From Variovorax brevis (lineage in GTDB: Bacteria; Pseudomonadota; Gammaproteobacteria; Burkholderiales; Burkholderiaceae_C), in NCBI RefSeq assembly GCF_030317105.1, contig NZ_JASZYG010000002.1, positions 248,001 to 312,000 on the forward strand: DNA of 64,000 nucleotides. Reading direction: 5' to 3'. The position numbers and the translations under genes are program-made. The notes beneath the pieces are model-generated. The model searched no databases, was not told the DNA's origin, and saw only the letters and a program-made list of their open reading frames with translations. Below, one piece after another: positions 9,479 through 17,836 of this stretch. Numbering within the stretch: the first letter of the stretch is position 1; every line of letters begins with the position of its first letter.

Positions 9479-10708
9479 ATGCTCAACGGTCTGTGGCTGG
9501 GATTCTTTGTGACGGCGGCCGTCGCAGCGCTGGCCCGATGGCTGGTCGGCGGCGATGCGGGCGTTTTTGCGGCGATGGTCGAAAGCCTCTTTGCCATGGC
9601 CAAGCTCGCCGTGGAAGTCATGGTGCTGCTCTTCGGCACGCTGACGCTGTGGCTGGGCTTCTTGCGCATTGCCGAGTCCGCCGGCCTGGTGGGTGCGCTG
9701 GCGCGCTGGCTGGGGCCGCTTTTCAGGCGGCTGATGCCGGAGGTTCCGCCGGGCCATCCGGCGCTGGGGCTCATCACGCTCAACTTTGCGGCCAACGCGC
9801 TGGGGCTGGACAACGCGGCCACGCCGATCGGCCTGAAGGCGATGCGCGAGTTGCAGACGCTCAACCCCAGCACCGTCAGTGCGAGCAATGCGCAGATCCT
9901 TTTCCTGGTGCTCAATGCGTCATCGCTGACCTTGCTGCCGGTCACGATCTTCATGTACCGGGCGCAGCAAGGCGCACCTGATCCGACGCTGGTGTTCCTG
10001 CCCATCCTCATCGCGACGACGGCGTCGACGCTGGTCGGCCTGGTCACGGTGGCCATTGCACAGCGGCTGCGTCTGTGGGATCCGGTCGTGCTGGCCTACC
10101 TGCTGCCGGGGGCGCTGGTGCTTGGCGGCTTCATGGCCTTTCTCACCACGCTCAGCGCGGGTGCGATCGCCGCCTTGTCCTCGCTCATGGGCAACCTCAC
10201 GCTGTTCGGATTGATCGTGCTCTTTCTGCTGCTGGGCGCGTGGAAGCGCGTGGGCGTGTACGAGCGCTTCATCGAAGGCGCGAAGGAAGGCTTTGACGTC
10301 GCCAAGAACCTGCTGCCCTACCTGGTGGCGATGCTCTGCGCGATCGGCGTGCTGCGTGCGTCGGGTGCGCTGGACCTAGCGCTCGACGGCATCCGTTGGA
10401 TGGTGGCGCTCACCGGATGGGACACGCGCTTTGTCGACGGCCTGCCTACCGCGCTGGTCAAGCCCTTCTCGGGCAGTGCGGCGCGGGCCATGCTGATCGA
10501 GACCATGAAGAGCCAGGGCGTGGACAGCTTTCCCGCGCTGGTGGCCGCGACCATCCAGGGCAGCACCGAGACGACCTTCTATGTGCTGGCGGTGTACTTC
10601 GGGGCCGTGGGCATCCAGCGCACGCGCCATGCGGTGACGTGTGCGCTGCTGGCCGAACTGGCGGGCGTGATTGCGGCCATCCTGGTCTGCTACTGGTTCT
10701 TCGGATGA
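9479..10708 (+). CDS. SpmA-SpmB-type fused membrane protein (nucleoside recognition domain)
   Basis: This 409-residue polytopic protein joins two related halves, each like one of the spore-maturation proteins. The first (about 1-200) includes WLGFLRIAESAGLVGALAR and FAANALGLDNAATPIGLKAM, the SpmA/gate-domain signature. The second (about 220-409) includes LVAMLCAIGVLRASGALD and GSTETTFYVLAVYFGAVG, the SpmB signature. The family's two-gene version is known from sporulating Bacillus, but fused forms occur in Gram-negatives that do not sporulate. The Gly-Asn-rich gates suggest transport of a small polar solute; which one is unknown. Nine bases separate it from dadA, suggesting one operon. Confidence 0.85.
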   Translation: MLNGLWLGFFVTAAVAALARWLVGGDAGVFAAMVESLFAMAKLAVEVMVLLFGTLTLWLGFLRIAESAGLVGALARWLGPLFRRLMPEVPPGHPALGLITLNFAANALGLDNAATPIGLKAMRELQTLNPSTVSASNAQILFLVLNASSLTLLPVTIFMYRAQQGAPDPTLVFLPILIATTASTLVGLVTVAIAQRLRLWDPVVLAYLLPGALVLGGFMAFLTTLSAGAIAALSSLMGNLTLFGLIVLFLLLGAWKRVGVYERFIEGAKEGFDVAKNLLPYLVAMLCAIGVLRASGALDLALDGIRWMVALTGWDTRFVDGLPTALVKPFSGSAARAMLIETMKSQGVDSFPALVAATIQGSTETTFYVLAVYFGAVGIQRTRHAVTCALLAELAGVIAAILVCYWFFG

Positions 10709-10835
10709 CCGGGCCCACCCCCGTTTCTTCGTGCAACTGAAAAAGGCCATCGTCGGCGATAGCGGCACAAGCGCGGCCGTTCGGCCAGAATAGGCGCCCC
10801 GCTTCGTTGCATTCGATGCCAGCCGGCCTTTTCCA

Positions 10836-11345
10836 GTGACTCCCCCCAAGCGGGCGCAAGCGCCCTCCTTCACCGCCGAAGAATTCCGCGATGCCCTCGG
10901 CATGTTTGCCACGGGCGTCACGATCGTGACGGCGCGCTCGGCGAATGGCGTGCTGGTGGGGCTCACCGCGAATTCATTCAACTCGGTGTCGATCGATCCG
11001 CCGCTGGTGCTGTGGAGCCTGTCGCGCGGTGCAGGCTCGATGCCGGCGATGCGCACCGGCTCGCACTACGCCATCAACATCCTCGCAGCCAACCAGAAGG
11101 ATCTGGCCGAGCGCTTTGCGAAAAAGGATGTGGACCGCTGGGCCGACGTTCAGTTCAGCACCGGCATTGGCGGCGCGCCCGTGCTGGTTGGTGCGGCGGC
11201 GAGCTTCGAATGCTTCAACCGCAGCCGCTATGACGAAGGCGACCACGTGATCTTCGTGGGCGAGGTGGAGCGCTGCACACACCGCGCAGGCGCCGCGCCG
11301 CTGCTGTTTCACGGCGGCCGTTTCTACACAGAGCACCCGTTGTGA
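10836..11345 (+). CDS. Flavin reductase-like FMN-binding protein
   Basis: The 169-residue protein is a flavin-reductase split-barrel: FRDALGMFATGVTIVT at the N-terminus, then LTANSFNSVSIDPPLVLWSL, which binds the FMN phosphate, and a final HGGRFYTEHPL. Family members supply reduced flavin to two-component monooxygenases or reduce flavin for other uses. No oxygenase partner is adjacent. The start is a GTG at 10836 without a clear ribosome site; no ATG in frame lies upstream before the stop, and the first internal ATG would remove conserved residues. A DMT-type exporter starts 28 bases downstream. Confidence 0.85.
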   Translation: MTPPKRAQAPSFTAEEFRDALGMFATGVTIVTARSANGVLVGLTANSFNSVSIDPPLVLWSLSRGAGSMPAMRTGSHYAINILAANQKDLAERFAKKDVDRWADVQFSTGIGGAPVLVGAAASFECFNRSRYDEGDHVIFVGEVERCTHRAGAAPLLFHGGRFYTEHPL

Positions 11346-11373
11346 ACGTGCGCTCTCGCCAATTTCCCCCTAC

Positions 11374-12264
11374 ATGATCGAACGCAAGAACCACCTCGAC
11401 ACCCTCGCCGTCTCGCTTCTCATTGCCTGCTGCGCGTTCTGGGGGCTGCAGCAGATCCTCATCAAGACCACCGTCGCCGAAGTGCCACCGATGTGGCAGG
11501 CGACGATCCGCATGATCGGTGCGGTCGTGCTGCTGTGGCTATGGTGCATGTGGCGAGGCGTCAAGCTGTTCGAACGCGACGGGACGCTGCCGGGTGGCCT
11601 GCTGGCGGGCGCGCTCTTTGCTGGCGAGTTCGTTTGCATCTACGTCGGCTTGCAGCACACCACGGCATCGCGGCTGACGGTGTTCCTGTACACATCGCCG
11701 TTCGTGGTGGCGCTGCTGCTTCCACGCTTCGTGCACTCGGAGCGCCTGCGGGGCGTGCAATGGGTCGGCCTGGCCATCGCGTTCATCGGCGTGGTGGTGG
11801 CGTTCAGCGAGAGCTTCGGCCACAGCTCGAAGGAGCGGCTCTACGGCGACGCGCTGGCCCTCGCCGCAGGCGTGTTGTGGGGCCTGACGACGCTGGCCAT
11901 TCGAACGACCCGGCTGGGCACCGCGAGCGCCGAGAAGACGCTGTTCTATCAAATCGCCGTCACGGCAGCGCTGATGCCATTCGTGTCCGTGCTGCGGGGC
12001 GAACAGTGGCAGTTTTCCTATTCGGCCTATGCGTGGATGTCGATTGCGCTGCAGACGGTGATCGGTGCGTTTGCAAGCTACCTGGCGTGGATGTGGATGC
12101 TGCGGCACTATCCTGCGACGCGGATTTCATCCTTCACCTTCCTGACGCCGCTGTTCGCGCTGGTGTTTGGCGTGGCGCTGCTCAACGAGCCGCTGACCGC
12201 GCAACTGGTGCTGGCGCTGGCGGGCGTGGGCTTCGGGATCCTGCTGGTGAATCGTCGCGCCTGA
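11374..12264 (+). CDS. EamA/DMT-family transporter
   Basis: The 296-residue protein has about ten hydrophobic helices arranged as two EamA repeats. The first repeat has TTASRLTVFLYTSPFVVALL and the second has PATRISSFTFLTPLFALVFG near the C-terminus; both are typical drug/metabolite-transporter signatures. These inner-membrane proteins usually export amino acids or other metabolites. The substrate here is not readable. It lies 28 bases after the flavin reductase and converges with the CoA-transferase gene, so it probably ends that transcript. Confidence 0.88.
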   Translation: MIERKNHLDTLAVSLLIACCAFWGLQQILIKTTVAEVPPMWQATIRMIGAVVLLWLWCMWRGVKLFERDGTLPGGLLAGALFAGEFVCIYVGLQHTTASRLTVFLYTSPFVVALLLPRFVHSERLRGVQWVGLAIAFIGVVVAFSESFGHSSKERLYGDALALAAGVLWGLTTLAIRTTRLGTASAEKTLFYQIAVTAALMPFVSVLRGEQWQFSYSAYAWMSIALQTVIGAFASYLAWMWMLRHYPATRISSFTFLTPLFALVFGVALLNEPLTAQLVLALAGVGFGILLVNRRA

Positions 12265-12285
12265 TGCGCCGGAGCACAGGCAGCG

Positions 12286-13527
12286 TCAGACGATGCCGCC
12301 CGTCCGCAGCGTCGCGATCTCCGTCGGGCTCAAGCCAAGATCTGCCAGCACTTCATCGGTGTGTTGACCCAAGGCCGGTGGCGCGCGGCGCAACACCGGC
12401 GGCGTCGCGCCCAGGCGCAGTGGACTAGCGACACCGGTGATGGCGGCAATGCCGTCGCCTGCATCGCGCGGGAGCGTGACGGCAAGGCCACGCGCCTTGA
12501 CCTGTTCGTCATCGAAGGCCTGCGCAATGTCGTTGATGGGCCCGCATGGCACGGCCTTGTCTTCGAGCAATGCGATCCACTCCGCCGTCGTGCGCGTGCG
12601 CGTGACCGCTTCCATGTCGGGAACGAGCACTTCGCGATGCTTGACGCGCAAGGTGTTGGTCGCAAATCGCGGATCGCTGGCCCACTCCGGCCGGCCCGCC
12701 GCTTCGCAGAAGCGCGCGAACTGGCCGTTGTTGCCGATGGCCAGCAGCATGGCGCCGTCGCTCGTGTGGAAGTCCTGGTACGGCGCAAGGCTGGGGTGGC
12801 TGTTGCCCTGGCGTTGCGGCGCCTTGCCGGTGTTCAGGAAAGCGCTCGCCTGATTGGCGAGGATGGCCATGCCGACGTCGAGCAGCGCCATGTCGATGTG
12901 CTGCCCTTCGCCCGTGGCGTGCCGCACATTGAGCGCTGCCAGGATCGCGGTGCTGGCGTAGACGCCGGTGAAGAGATCGGTGAGCGCGACACCCACGCGC
13001 AAGGGTCCGCCGCCCGGCTCTTCGTCAGGCCGGCCGGTGATGCTCATCATGCCGCTGGTGGCCTGGATCATCAGGTCGTAGCCGGCGCGCGAGGCGTGCG
13101 GCCCGTCATGGCCGAAGCCCGTCACGCTGCAGTAGATGAGGCGCGGGTTGAGCGCACGCAGGCTCTCGTAGTCGAGGCCATATTGCGTGAGCCCGCCCGT
13201 CTTGAAGTTCTCCACCACGATGTCGCTCGCCGCGGCCATCTGCTTGAGCAAGGCCTGCCCCTTGGGCGTCGCCATGTCGATGGTGACGGAGCGCTTGTTG
13301 CGGTTGCAGGAGGTGAAGTAGGTCGACTGGTTGGTGTCGTGCCCGCCCGCGTCCTTCAGGAAGGGCGGCCCCCAGGTGCGCGTGTCGTCGCCAACACCCG
13401 GGCGTTCGATCTTGATGACGTCGGCGCCCAAGTCCGCCAGGATCTGCGTGCACCACGGCCCCGCAAGGACGCGGGACAGATCGAGCACCTTGATGCCGTC
13501 GAGCGCGGCCGGGGCGGCGGCGGCCAT
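12286..13527 (-). CDS. Family III CoA-transferase (CaiB/BaiF), probable glutarate CoA-transferase
   Basis: The 413-residue protein is a complete family III CoA-transferase: GIKVLDLSRVLAGPWCTQ at the N-terminus, NKRSVTIDM, and the segment LTDLFTGVYAS whose Asp184 aligns with the catalytic aspartate that forms the acyl anhydride. Its start codon overlaps the stop of gcdH by one base, which argues for translational coupling. In other bacteria and in mitochondria a CaiB-type enzyme of this kind (SUGCT) loads glutarate with CoA from succinyl-CoA for glutaryl-CoA dehydrogenase. The role given here rests on that pairing and on family similarity; other dicarboxylates are possible. Confidence 0.85.
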   Translation of the reverse strand: MAAAAPAALDGIKVLDLSRVLAGPWCTQILADLGADVIKIERPGVGDDTRTWGPPFLKDAGGHDTNQSTYFTSCNRNKRSVTIDMATPKGQALLKQMAAASDIVVENFKTGGLTQYGLDYESLRALNPRLIYCSVTGFGHDGPHASRAGYDLMIQATSGMMSITGRPDEEPGGGPLRVGVALTDLFTGVYASTAILAALNVRHATGEGQHIDMALLDVGMAILANQASAFLNTGKAPQRQGNSHPSLAPYQDFHTSDGAMLLAIGNNGQFARFCEAAGRPEWASDPRFATNTLRVKHREVLVPDMEAVTRTRTTAEWIALLEDKAVPCGPINDIAQAFDDEQVKARGLAVTLPRDAGDGIAAITGVASPLRLGATPPVLRRAPPALGQHTDEVLADLGLSPTEIATLRTGGIV

Positions 13528-14726
13528 CAGTTGGCGAACGCTGCGATGCCGGTGATGGCGCGGCCGAGGATCAGCGCGTGGATGTCGTGCGTGCCTTCGT
13601 AGGTGTTGACGACTTCCAGGTTGACCAGGTGGCGCGCCACGCCGAACTCATCGCTGATGCCGTTGCCACCCATCATGTCGCGCGCCAGGCGCGCGATGTC
13701 CAGCGCCTTGCCGCAGTTGTTGCGCTTCACGATCGAGGTGATGTCGACCGAGGCAATGCCTTCGTCCTTCATGCGGCCCAGGCGCAGGCTGCCTTGCAGG
13801 CCCAGCGCAATGTCGGTCAGCATGTCGGCCAGCTTCTTCTGGATGAGCTGGTTCGCAGCGAGCGGGCGGCCGAACTGCTTGCGGTCGAGCACATATTGGC
13901 GGGCACGATGGAAGCAGTCTTCGGCCGCGCCGAGTGCGCCCCACGAGATGCCGTAGCGTGCGCTGTTCAGGCAAGTGAACGGGCCCTTCAGGCCTTGCAC
14001 TTCAGGGAACGCGTTTTCTTCGGGGCAGAACACGCCATCCATGACGATCTCGCCGGTGATGCTGGCGCGCAGGCCGACCTTGCCGTGGATCGCGGGGGCC
14101 GACAGGCCCTTCATGCCCTTTTCGAGCACGAAGCCGCGGATCGGGCCGACGGTGCCGCTTTCGCTGACTTCCTTGGCCCACACGACGAACACGTCGGCGA
14201 TCGGCGAGTTGCTGATCCACATCTTGTTGCCGCTGAGCGAGTAGCCGCCCGGCACCTTCTTGGCACGCGTGGCCATGCTGCCGGGGTCGGAACCGTGGTC
14301 GGGCTCGGTCAGGCCGAAGCAGCCGATCCATTCGCCGGTGGCGAGCTTCGGCAGGAACTTCTGCTTTTGCGCCTTGGTGCCGAATTCGTTGATCGGCACC
14401 ATGACGAGCGAGCTCTGCACGCTGGCCATCGAGCGGTAGCCGGAGTCGACACGCTCGACTTCGCGGGCGATGAGGCCGTAGCTCACGTAGTTGAGGCCGG
14501 GGCCGCCGTACTCCTCGGGGATCGTCGGGCCGAGCAGGCCGAGAGCGCCCATCTCGCGAAAGATCGCCGGATCGGTTTCGCCGGAACGGAAAGCCTCGGT
14601 CACGCGCGGCAGCAGGCGCTCTTGGCAGTAGGCGTTGGCGGCGTCACGCACCATGCGCTCTTCGTCGGTGAGTTGCTGGTCGAGCATGAACGGGTCGTCC
14701 CAGTGGAAGTGCGCTTTGGTGGCCAT
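13527..14726 (-). CDS. gcdH: Glutaryl-CoA dehydrogenase
   Basis: GcdH oxidises and decarboxylates glutaryl-CoA to crotonyl-CoA in lysine, tryptophan and glutarate breakdown, giving electrons to ETF. The 399-residue protein has the acyl-CoA dehydrogenase fold: an N-terminal helical domain, FAD-binding segments [17 protein letters not shown] and [18 protein letters not shown], and the C-terminal catalytic-base segment [16 protein letters not shown] (Glu377). That segment and the [17 protein letters not shown] block are typical of GcdH. The ATG at 14726 was chosen because [12 protein letters not shown] matches the family start. A divergent LysR gene at 14968 is the likely regulator. Confidence 0.93.
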   Translation of the reverse strand: MATKAHFHWDDPFMLDQQLTDEERMVRDAANAYCQERLLPRVTEAFRSGETDPAIFREMGALGLLGPTIPEEYGGPGLNYVSYGLIAREVERVDSGYRSMASVQSSLVMVPINEFGTKAQKQKFLPKLATGEWIGCFGLTEPDHGSDPGSMATRAKKVPGGYSLSGNKMWISNSPIADVFVVWAKEVSESGTVGPIRGFVLEKGMKGLSAPAIHGKVGLRASITGEIVMDGVFCPEENAFPEVQGLKGPFTCLNSARYGISWGALGAAEDCFHRARQYVLDRKQFGRPLAANQLIQKKLADMLTDIALGLQGSLRLGRMKDEGIASVDITSIVKRNNCGKALDIARLARDMMGGNGISDEFGVARHLVNLEVVNTYEGTHDIHALILGRAITGIAAFAN

Positions 14727-14811
14727 GTGTTTGTCTCCGAAGGAAGGGGAAGGAATGGGGTGGATCGTACCGGCGCGGGGAGTGGGGTGCAAACGAGTAA
14801 TCTGCACCCAG

Positions 14812-14830
14812 ATGTGCGTTGAGCGCATAT
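14812..14830. promoter_or_regulatory. Candidate LysR operator between gcdH and its divergent regulator
   Basis: A 19-bp dyad, ATGTGCG-TTGAG-CGCATAT, matches in six of seven arm positions. Its centre TGCGTTGAGCGCA fits the T-N11-A rule for LysR-family binding sites. It lies 85 bp before the gcdH start and 137 bp before the regulator start, a usual position for a LysR site controlling both genes. Confidence 0.5.
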
Positions 14831-14967
14831 CATGCGGGCCTAGGTGATGCCTGCCGGGAGCTCGTCGTGGCGGGGTCTGTCGTATGGACGACATGGGCGA
14901 ATGGTCAGGTTCGCAGGCCGTCCGAACAGGCTCAAACCCATGGGCGAGTCATACAGCTTTTTCATAC

Positions 14968-15888
14968 ATGCGCCGCAAGATTCCACCGCTTCAAACCCTG
15001 ATCTGCTTCGATGCCGCCGCGCGCCACGAAAGCTACACGCGCGCGGCGCAGGAACTCGCGCTCACGCAGAGCGCGGTGTCGCGCCAGATCGGCGCGCTCG
15101 AATCCTTCTTGGGCGTCGCGCTCTTTCGACGGACGCGTCATGGCGTGGCGCTCACCGCGAGCGGAAGCGCCTACGCAAGGCAGATCGCGCTGCGCCTGCA
15201 GGCCGTGGAGCGCGACACGCTCGACGCGATGGCGCATCAAGGCACCGGCGGATCAATTGCACTGGCGGCGGTGCCCACCTTCGCCACGCGATGGCTGATT
15301 CCCCGCTTGCCGGACTTTGCGCGCCAGCATCCGGATGTGGTCGTGCACATCGAGACGCGCACGCGCCCCTTCCTGTTTGCCGACACCGATTTCGACGCGG
15401 CGCTGTACGCCGGCACGCGCGTGCAGGTCGACAACTGGGCTGGCACGCGAGCGGTCGAGCTGATGCGCGAAGACGTGGTTCCCGTTTGCAGCCCCAGCTT
15501 GCTGCCGGGCAAGCGACGGGCCGCGGGCATCACACCGCAGCAGGTTTCGCAACTCCCCTTGCTCCAGCAAAGCACGCGGCCCGAGGGATGGCGCCAATGG
15601 TTCGACGCGCAGGGTGTCGACGCGCCGCTGGCACGCTCGGGCCCACGGCACGAACTGTTCTCGATGCTCGCGAGCGCCGCCGCGCACGGGTTGGGCGTCG
15701 CGTTGATCCCGACGATGCTGGTGGCCGACGAACTGGCCCGCGGTGAACTCGTGGTGGCCTGCAACCGGCCGTTGCGCGGCGAGCGGGCGTATTTCTTCGT
15801 CACGCCGGAGCGCGCCGATGAGCGCGGCGTGGTGTCGATTTTCCGCGACTGGATGGTGGGGCAGTTGGCACCCCAAAGCGAAGACTGA
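14968..15888 (+). CDS. LysR-type regulator, probable regulator of gcdH (GcdR-like)
   Basis: The 306-residue protein begins MRRKIPPLQTLICFDAAA and has the GcvA-like LysR helix-turn-helix (SYTRAAQELALTQSAVSRQ) within residues 1-65, followed by an effector domain. The frame extends 28 codons upstream, but the ATG at 14968 aligns with the family's usual first residues. LysR proteins next to and divergent from glutaryl-CoA dehydrogenase genes are known as GcdR in other proteobacteria and answer to glutarate or a related metabolite. That function is inferred here from position. The gap to gcdH contains the T-N11-A dyad listed separately. Confidence 0.88.
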   Translation: MRRKIPPLQTLICFDAAARHESYTRAAQELALTQSAVSRQIGALESFLGVALFRRTRHGVALTASGSAYARQIALRLQAVERDTLDAMAHQGTGGSIALAAVPTFATRWLIPRLPDFARQHPDVVVHIETRTRPFLFADTDFDAALYAGTRVQVDNWAGTRAVELMREDVVPVCSPSLLPGKRRAAGITPQQVSQLPLLQQSTRPEGWRQWFDAQGVDAPLARSGPRHELFSMLASAAAHGLGVALIPTMLVADELARGELVVACNRPLRGERAYFFVTPERADERGVVSIFRDWMVGQLAPQSED

Positions 15889-16184
15889 GCTGTTCGCCAG
15901 CGCGCAGTTGCCGGGTTCGCGATTGCATTGCGACGCCCTGCTTGCGTTCAGTTCGCAAACCAGGAATTTACGGTTCATCACGTGCCGAACTGAGTCTTCT
16001 TGATCTGAAAGAAGTATTCCTGTCATTGCGGCGATCGGGAGAGGTAGAGGCGCAAGCACTGGATACGATGGTCGCCGCAGCAATCGGCGTCCTGTCACGC
16101 GCCAGTTGCATTTCGTGGGCACGAGCAATAAACGTTCAGAACCATTCATTCAAATGGTCAGCAAATCAAGGGAGGAAATAAAAA
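15889..16184. other. 296-bp spacer without a convincing gene
   Basis: This stretch is less GC-biased than the neighbouring genes. It holds a frame of 79 codons from 15942 to 16181, but that frame has no ribosome site, no recognisable motif and runs into the next gene's ribosome site. The only clear signal is the GGAGG at about 16171-16175 that serves the GMC oxidase start. Confidence 0.5.
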
Positions 16185-17786
16185 ATGCAACGCCGCAAGT
16201 TAATCAAGCTCGCCGGAGCGGCTGTACCGTCAGCGCTTTTCGCGTCGTCCGCCGATGCGACCATCAACCTGCTCAAGTACCGCGCGCTGGTTCCCGAGAT
16301 CTTTCGGCCCATTCCGCGGCCGCCGACCTATACCCCGGCATTGATCATCGGATCGGGCTTTGGCGGCTCCATCACTGCGATGCGGCTGGCCCAGGCAGGC
16401 ATCAAGACGACGATTCTGGAGCGCGGTTCGCGCTGGCCCACCGACCCCTGGCGCGAGATTTTCACCAACGAAGCATTTCCGGACGGCCGCGGCTACTGGC
16501 ATCGAACCCACACCAAACAATTGACCGGCGTCATTTCGCTTTTCGACTATTTTGGTGGCGTCCTGGACGTGACCACATACGATCACATCGACGTCTGGCG
16601 CGCTGCGTGCGTGGGTGGTGGATCGAAAGTCTTTACGGGCGTGATGATCCAGCCCGAAAAGAAATACTTCGATGCCGTTTTCAAGAATTCCGTGAGCTTC
16701 GAGGAAATGAACCGCGTGTATTACCCGCGCGTTCGACAAATGCTGCGGCTGAGCCCCATGCCGGCTGACGTCTACAACGCCGGGCCCTTCGGTCACTGCC
16801 GGGTCTGGGACGATCACGTGAGGAAGGCCGGCTATGCGCCCACAGCGGTGGACTCGCTGTTCAATTGGGACGTCGTACGCGCCGAACTCAGGGGTGCCGC
16901 CCGCAAATCCGCCATCGTCGGCGAAACCGATCTCGGCAACGCCAACGGCGCGAAGTTCGACCTGACGCAAAACTACCTGAAATTTGCGGAAGCCACCGGA
17001 CGGGCCCAGACGTATCCCGGCCACGAAGTTCGCAACGTCTGGTATGACGGCATCCGCTACAACGTCGACGTCGTCAAGCTCAGCCCCGAAGGCAGCCAGA
17101 TTGACCGCTACGTGTTGACCTGCGACTACCTGTTCCTTGCAGCGGGCTCGATCGGCACGTCCGAACTGCTGGTGCGTGCGCGCGCCTTCAACCACATCCC
17201 CAACCTCAATGAGCACGTCGGCCAGGGATGGGGCACCAATGGCGATGCGTCGGTCTTGCGGAGCTTCGGGGCGCTCAAGGGCATCACGCAAGCATCCCCC
17301 TGCCCCTCCAGGATCTCCGACAGCTCCGGCATGGCATTGACGCTGGAAAACTGGGGCACGCCCGGCTTGCCGGTGAACCTGGGCTTGAGCGCGTCGCTGG
17401 GCATGGTGTATGACGAGCGCAATCGCGCGAGCTTCGTCTACGACGCCTCGAGGGACCGCGTCAATCTTCTCTGGCCGAAAGGCGGCAACGACGATGCGGT
17501 CGCTGCACTGCGCCGGGTCAACAACCGCATTGCCCTGTCGAGCTTCACCATTCCGGGTGCATTTCCTGTGGTGGAGGATGTCAACGCGTCGTTCACAGCG
17601 CATCCGCTTGGCGGCGCTGTGATTGGCAAGGCCACGGACGGATATGGGCGCGTCAAGGGCTCGCGCCGCCTGTACGTCGTGGACGGCGCATTGATCCCGG
17701 GCAGCACGGGTACCGTCAATCCTTCGTTGACGATCTCGGCACTCGTGGAACGCAACGTGGAGGCCATCCTGCGCGACGATTTCTGA
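16185..17786 (+). CDS. Tat-exported GMC oxidoreductase, cholesterol-oxidase-like
   Basis: The 533-residue flavoprotein begins with a twin-arginine signal (Arg3-Arg4 in QRRKLIKLAG, hydrophobic run, cleavage near SSADA). The ADP-binding motif IIGSGFGGSITAMRLAQAG lies at about 54-72, then GWGTNGDASVLRS in the middle. The C-terminal block is HPLGGAVIGKATDGYGRV with LIPGSTGTVNPSLT, which closely resembles class I cholesterol oxidases and carries the active-site His and Asn of that family. It would oxidise a hydroxyl group, probably of a sterol or other bulky alcohol, in the periplasm or outside. The substrate is inferred. GGAGG stands about ten bases before the ATG. No partner gene is adjacent. 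Confidence 0.85.
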   Translation: MQRRKLIKLAGAAVPSALFASSADATINLLKYRALVPEIFRPIPRPPTYTPALIIGSGFGGSITAMRLAQAGIKTTILERGSRWPTDPWREIFTNEAFPDGRGYWHRTHTKQLTGVISLFDYFGGVLDVTTYDHIDVWRAACVGGGSKVFTGVMIQPEKKYFDAVFKNSVSFEEMNRVYYPRVRQMLRLSPMPADVYNAGPFGHCRVWDDHVRKAGYAPTAVDSLFNWDVVRAELRGAARKSAIVGETDLGNANGAKFDLTQNYLKFAEATGRAQTYPGHEVRNVWYDGIRYNVDVVKLSPEGSQIDRYVLTCDYLFLAAGSIGTSELLVRARAFNHIPNLNEHVGQGWGTNGDASVLRSFGALKGITQASPCPSRISDSSGMALTLENWGTPGLPVNLGLSASLGMVYDERNRASFVYDASRDRVNLLWPKGGNDDAVAALRRVNNRIALSSFTIPGAFPVVEDVNASFTAHPLGGAVIGKATDGYGRVKGSRRLYVVDGALIPGSTGTVNPSLTISALVERNVEAILRDDF

Positions 17787-17796
17787 AGCAGCAAAG

Positions 17797-17822
17797 TGGG
17801 CGGGTCAGAAAGGCCCCGCCCA
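17797..17822. terminator. GC hairpin between convergent genes
   Basis: Exact 8-bp arms (TGGGCGGG and CCCGCCCA) enclose a ten-base loop between the GMC oxidase stop and the end of the acetoacetyl-CoA synthetase gene. It could act in both directions, but there is no T run, so the call is weak. Confidence 0.35.
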
Positions 17823-17836
17823 TGGACCACCCCAAG

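Noticed and set aside
15942..16181. 79-codon frame before the GMC oxidase
   Set aside because: No ribosome site, no motif, and it overlaps the leader of the real gene.
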